Source: JBEKYD01 sp049509915 (GTDB lineage Bacteria > Acidobacteriota > Terriglobia > Bryobacterales > Bryobacteraceae). Taken from it: a stretch of 7,820 nucleotides of DNA. Below, piece after piece: positions 7,180-7,820 of the stretch. Positions within the stretch are counted from its first letter, which is position 1, and every line of letters begins with the position of its first letter. Below the pieces are notes generated by a model. The model had not been told where the DNA came from, ran no database searches, and saw only the letters and a program-made list of their open reading frames with translations. A program made the translations under genes and the position numbers. Location: NCBI GenBank assembly GCA_049509915.1, contig JBEKZL010000344.1:1-7820 (forward strand), read 5' to 3'.

Positions 7180-7673
7180 ATGACGAAGCTGATTCTTCTT
7201 TCCGCGCTTGCGGTGCCCGCGATCTGGGCGCAGAGCCATGTCGCAGCCATGTCGCCTGCGATCTGGTGCACCAGGGCGAAGCCAACCAGTTGCTAGGCGG
7301 CGAGGCGATGCAGATTAAAGTCGGTCCCCTGGGCTGCGGCTACTCGGTGCGCACGCCCGGCACCCGCCTGACGATTACGCTGGTCGACGTCGGCTCTACC
7401 GTGAAGGACTTTTGGGCGGGGATGAAGGCCCAGTCCGCCAAAAGAGGATTCCTGGTAGGCGACGAACCCGGCATCGGCGCCGCAGCCTATGCCGAAATGA
7501 TCAAACGCAGCGCCCAAAGCTCCTCCGGCAAAGCCGGCTTCGTGGTGGTGAAGGGCGAAACTCTGCTGCAGATCTTCGTCACCGATGCGGCCGAAAAAGA
7601 AGACTTCGCCGGCAAGAAAGAGACGCTGGATAAGTTGCGCCCGCTGGCGAAGAAGGCGGCGGACAGGATTTAG
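7180..7673 (+). pseudogene. Small secreted protein of unknown function, frameshifted by an 11-bp duplication
   Basis: The signal peptide and the mature domain lie in different frames. From the ATG at 7180 (7174 is an alternative) the protein begins MTKLILLSALAVPAIWAQS, a good Sec signal peptide with cleavage likely after AIWA. This frame then runs through an exact 11-bp repeat and stops at a TAG (7294-7296). The mature part reads on in another frame as CDLVHQGEANQLLGG, then VGPLGCGYSVRT, then FWAGMKAQSAKRG, to a TAG at 7671-7673. Removing one 11-bp copy joins the two into a 160-residue protein ending AQSHVACDLVHQ, so the intact ancestor is clear. I do not recognise the family; the 'CDLV..GEA..LLG' opening with a later Cys in GCGY suggests a small periplasmic or exported domain, perhaps with a disulfide. 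An open frame from 7122 covers the mature part but lacks a sensible N-terminus. It is divergent from the ParA gene and convergent with the GNAT gene, with 10 bp between the two stops. Confidence 0.8.
7234..7255. repeat. Exact 11-bp tandem duplication causing a frameshift
   Basis: AGCCATGTCGC occurs at 7234-7244 and again at 7245-7255, directly after the signal-peptide cleavage region of the secreted-protein gene. Eleven is not a multiple of three, and deleting one copy restores a continuous frame. The flanking bases differ, so there are exactly two copies. Confidence 0.95.
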
Positions 7674-7683
7674 GGAGGGAGCG

Positions 7684-7820
7684 TCATCCGGAGCGCAGGA
7701 AGGCACGCAGGTCCTTCATGAGCAGCATGAGGCGCATTTCATCGGCCGGTAGCGGACTGAATCCGAAGCGAAGGTAAAATGAGCGCGCAGCGGCGTCGAT
7801 CGCCTGCACCAGCACGGCAC
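7684..7820 (-). CDS. GNAT-family N-acetyltransferase, C-terminal end only (TacT-like)
   Basis: The last 44 codons of a gene that enters from the right edge. The peptide contains AVLVQAIDAAARSFYLRFGF followed by SPLPADEMRLMLLMKDL. This is the last part of a GNAT acetyltransferase fold: strand, 'A..FY..FGF' helix and turn (the acetyl-CoA-side helix), then the final strand. The wording closely resembles TacT-type toxins, which acetylate aminoacyl-tRNA and usually follow a small RHH/DUF1778 antitoxin gene. That antitoxin would lie beyond the window, so the toxin assignment is an inference from 44 residues; a housekeeping GNAT enzyme is possible. The stop (TGA, 7686-7684) faces the stop of the secreted-protein gene 10 bp away. 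Confidence 0.75.
   Translation of the reverse strand, partial: AVLVQAIDAAARSFYLRFGFSPLPADEMRLMLLMKDLRAFLRSG

Overview
The window is high-GC DNA, densely coding and mostly on the minus strand. The style of the proteins (a class II DAHP synthase, a 'WGSWANT' DMT permease, a GT21-like membrane glycosyltransferase and a small secreted protein) suggests a soil or environmental Acidobacteriota-type bacterium (Solibacter/Bryobacter-like). This is inferred from protein character only; there is no rRNA or other firm marker.

Layout from left to right. (1) Positions 1-2042, minus strand: a UvrD/PcrA-type superfamily 1 helicase, cut by the left edge, with all helicase motifs legible. (2) Positions 2043-2724: no intact gene, but a short relic of a GH30 glycosidase on the plus strand (about 2289-2492) that keeps the acid/base Glu region. 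(3) Positions 2725-7101, minus strand: four genes in a row, transcribed from right to left. They are a small ParA/ParF-like ATPase, a class II DAHP synthase (first step of the shikimate pathway), a 10-TM DMT-superfamily permease and a membrane GT2/GT21-like glycosyltransferase. The last three are spaced 17 and 49 bp apart and could be one transcript. ParA is separated from the synthase by about 126 bp that contain a perfect 9-bp-stem hairpin. (4) Positions 7180-7673, plus strand: a small secreted protein gene, divergent from parA, whose signal peptide and mature part lie in different frames because of an exact 11-bp tandem duplication. (5) Positions 7684-7820, minus strand: the C-terminus of a GNAT acetyltransferase, running off the right edge.

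The most notable signals are exact two-copy tandem duplications. One of 39 bp inserts 13 residues into the ParA ATPase. One of 11 bp breaks the neighbouring secreted-protein gene; the two lie within about 660 bp of each other. A third, of 9 bp, lies in the helicase. They look like recent slippage events, though assembly error must be excluded. I see no CRISPR array, rRNA, tRNA, complete insertion sequence or clearly new multi-gene system. The genes do not form an obvious single pathway, and the synthase-permease-glycosyltransferase link is positional only.
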